Assembly: GCA_016929205.1 (NCBI GenBank)
Contig: JAFGJF010000604.1
Location: 1 to 6,582, forward strand
Reading direction: 5' to 3'
Length of the DNA: 6,582 nucleotides
Source of the DNA: Anaerolineae bacterium
Lineage (GTDB): Bacteria; Chloroflexota; Anaerolineae; JAFGEY01
Under the pieces are notes generated by a model that made no database searches, had not been told where the DNA came from, and saw only the letters and a list, made by a program, of their open reading frames with translations. Positions within the stretch are counted from its first letter, which is position 1. Each line of letters opens with the position of its first letter. Made by a program: the position numbers and the translations under genes. Below, piece by piece: positions 6,429-6,582 of this stretch.

Positions 6429-6582
6429 ATGACAGATAAATTAAAAGACTATAAACGTGCTGACACGCCGCTGCCGGACAGGAACAGGCTTTGGCCGTTG
6501 TACGGCGCCGAGTTTGAGAACCTGGGCCAGGATGGTGGCCCGATCGACGTGCCGATGCCTGAATATGGTCCCGGTGAGTTAC
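6429..6582 (+). CDS. Probable medium-chain (zinc-type) alcohol/polyol dehydrogenase, 3'-truncated
   Basis: Only the first 51 residues are in the window. After a charged start (MTDKLKDYKR) comes LWPLYGAEFENLG (21-33), then PIDVPMPEYGPGEL (38-51). The last part resembles the first strand of the GroES-like domain of medium-chain dehydrogenases, where the usual text is V...P..GP.ELLVR leading to the catalytic zinc cysteine. The leading 35 or so residues recall the N-terminal extension of sorbose-1-phosphate-reductase-like members. Such enzymes oxidise or reduce sugars or polyols with NAD(P). The zinc ligands and cofactor motif are beyond the window, so the family call is tentative. The gene follows the GH95 gene by 128 bases on the same strand, fitting a role in metabolism of the released sugar. 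Confidence 0.55.
   Translation, partial: MTDKLKDYKRADTPLPDRNRLWPLYGAEFENLGQDGGPIDVPMPEYGPGEL

Noticed and set aside
1..6582. CRISPR array, tRNA, rRNA, insertion sequence or phage genes
   Set aside because: No regularly spaced repeats with spacers, no cloverleaf or rRNA-like stretch, and no transposase, integrase or terminal-repeat pair was seen.

Overview
The window is a moderately GC-rich bacterial segment with six genes on the + strand and no credible gene on the - strand. Two are cut by the window edges. The protein families and the style of the intergenic repeats (heptanucleotide arrays, a long perfect palindrome) suggest a Chloroflexota-like (Anaerolineae-type) genome. That assignment is an inference from memory of such genomes, and other free-living or gut anaerobes with similar sugar islands cannot be excluded.

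Layout: (1) 1-698, the C-terminal part of a uroporphyrinogen-decarboxylase-like (URO-D superfamily) protein. (2) 699-827, a gap filled largely by two degenerate 7-bp tandem arrays. (3) 828-3991, a tight three-gene unit: class II aldolase, DUF4432 mutarotase-like protein and PHP-domain protein, with gaps of 13 and 7 bases and a Shine-Dalgarno (SD) sequence before each gene. (4) 3992-4056, a short gap holding a perfect 15-bp inverted repeat. (5) 4057-6300, a family GH95-type glycoside hydrolase without a signal peptide. (6) 6301-6428, a gap with no clear promoter or terminator and one possible 22-codon ORF. (7) 6429 to the window end, the N-terminus of a probable zinc-dependent medium-chain alcohol/polyol dehydrogenase.

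Taken together this looks like part of a sugar or glycan catabolic operon. A cytosolic GH95 enzyme would release a terminal sugar (fucose- or L-galactose-like by family precedent). The DUF4432 protein would interconvert anomers or sense or bind the sugar. The dehydrogenase would oxidise or reduce it, and the class II aldolase would cleave a ketose phosphate or related intermediate. The PHP protein may be a metal-dependent hydrolase of a pathway intermediate. The URO-D-like protein may be a methyl-group or decarboxylation enzyme. No transporter, kinase, isomerase or regulator is present, so the substrate cannot be fixed. The points most worth following are the unusual catalytic-site variants (PHP, aldolase, URO-D), the combination of families, and the two kinds of intergenic repeat.
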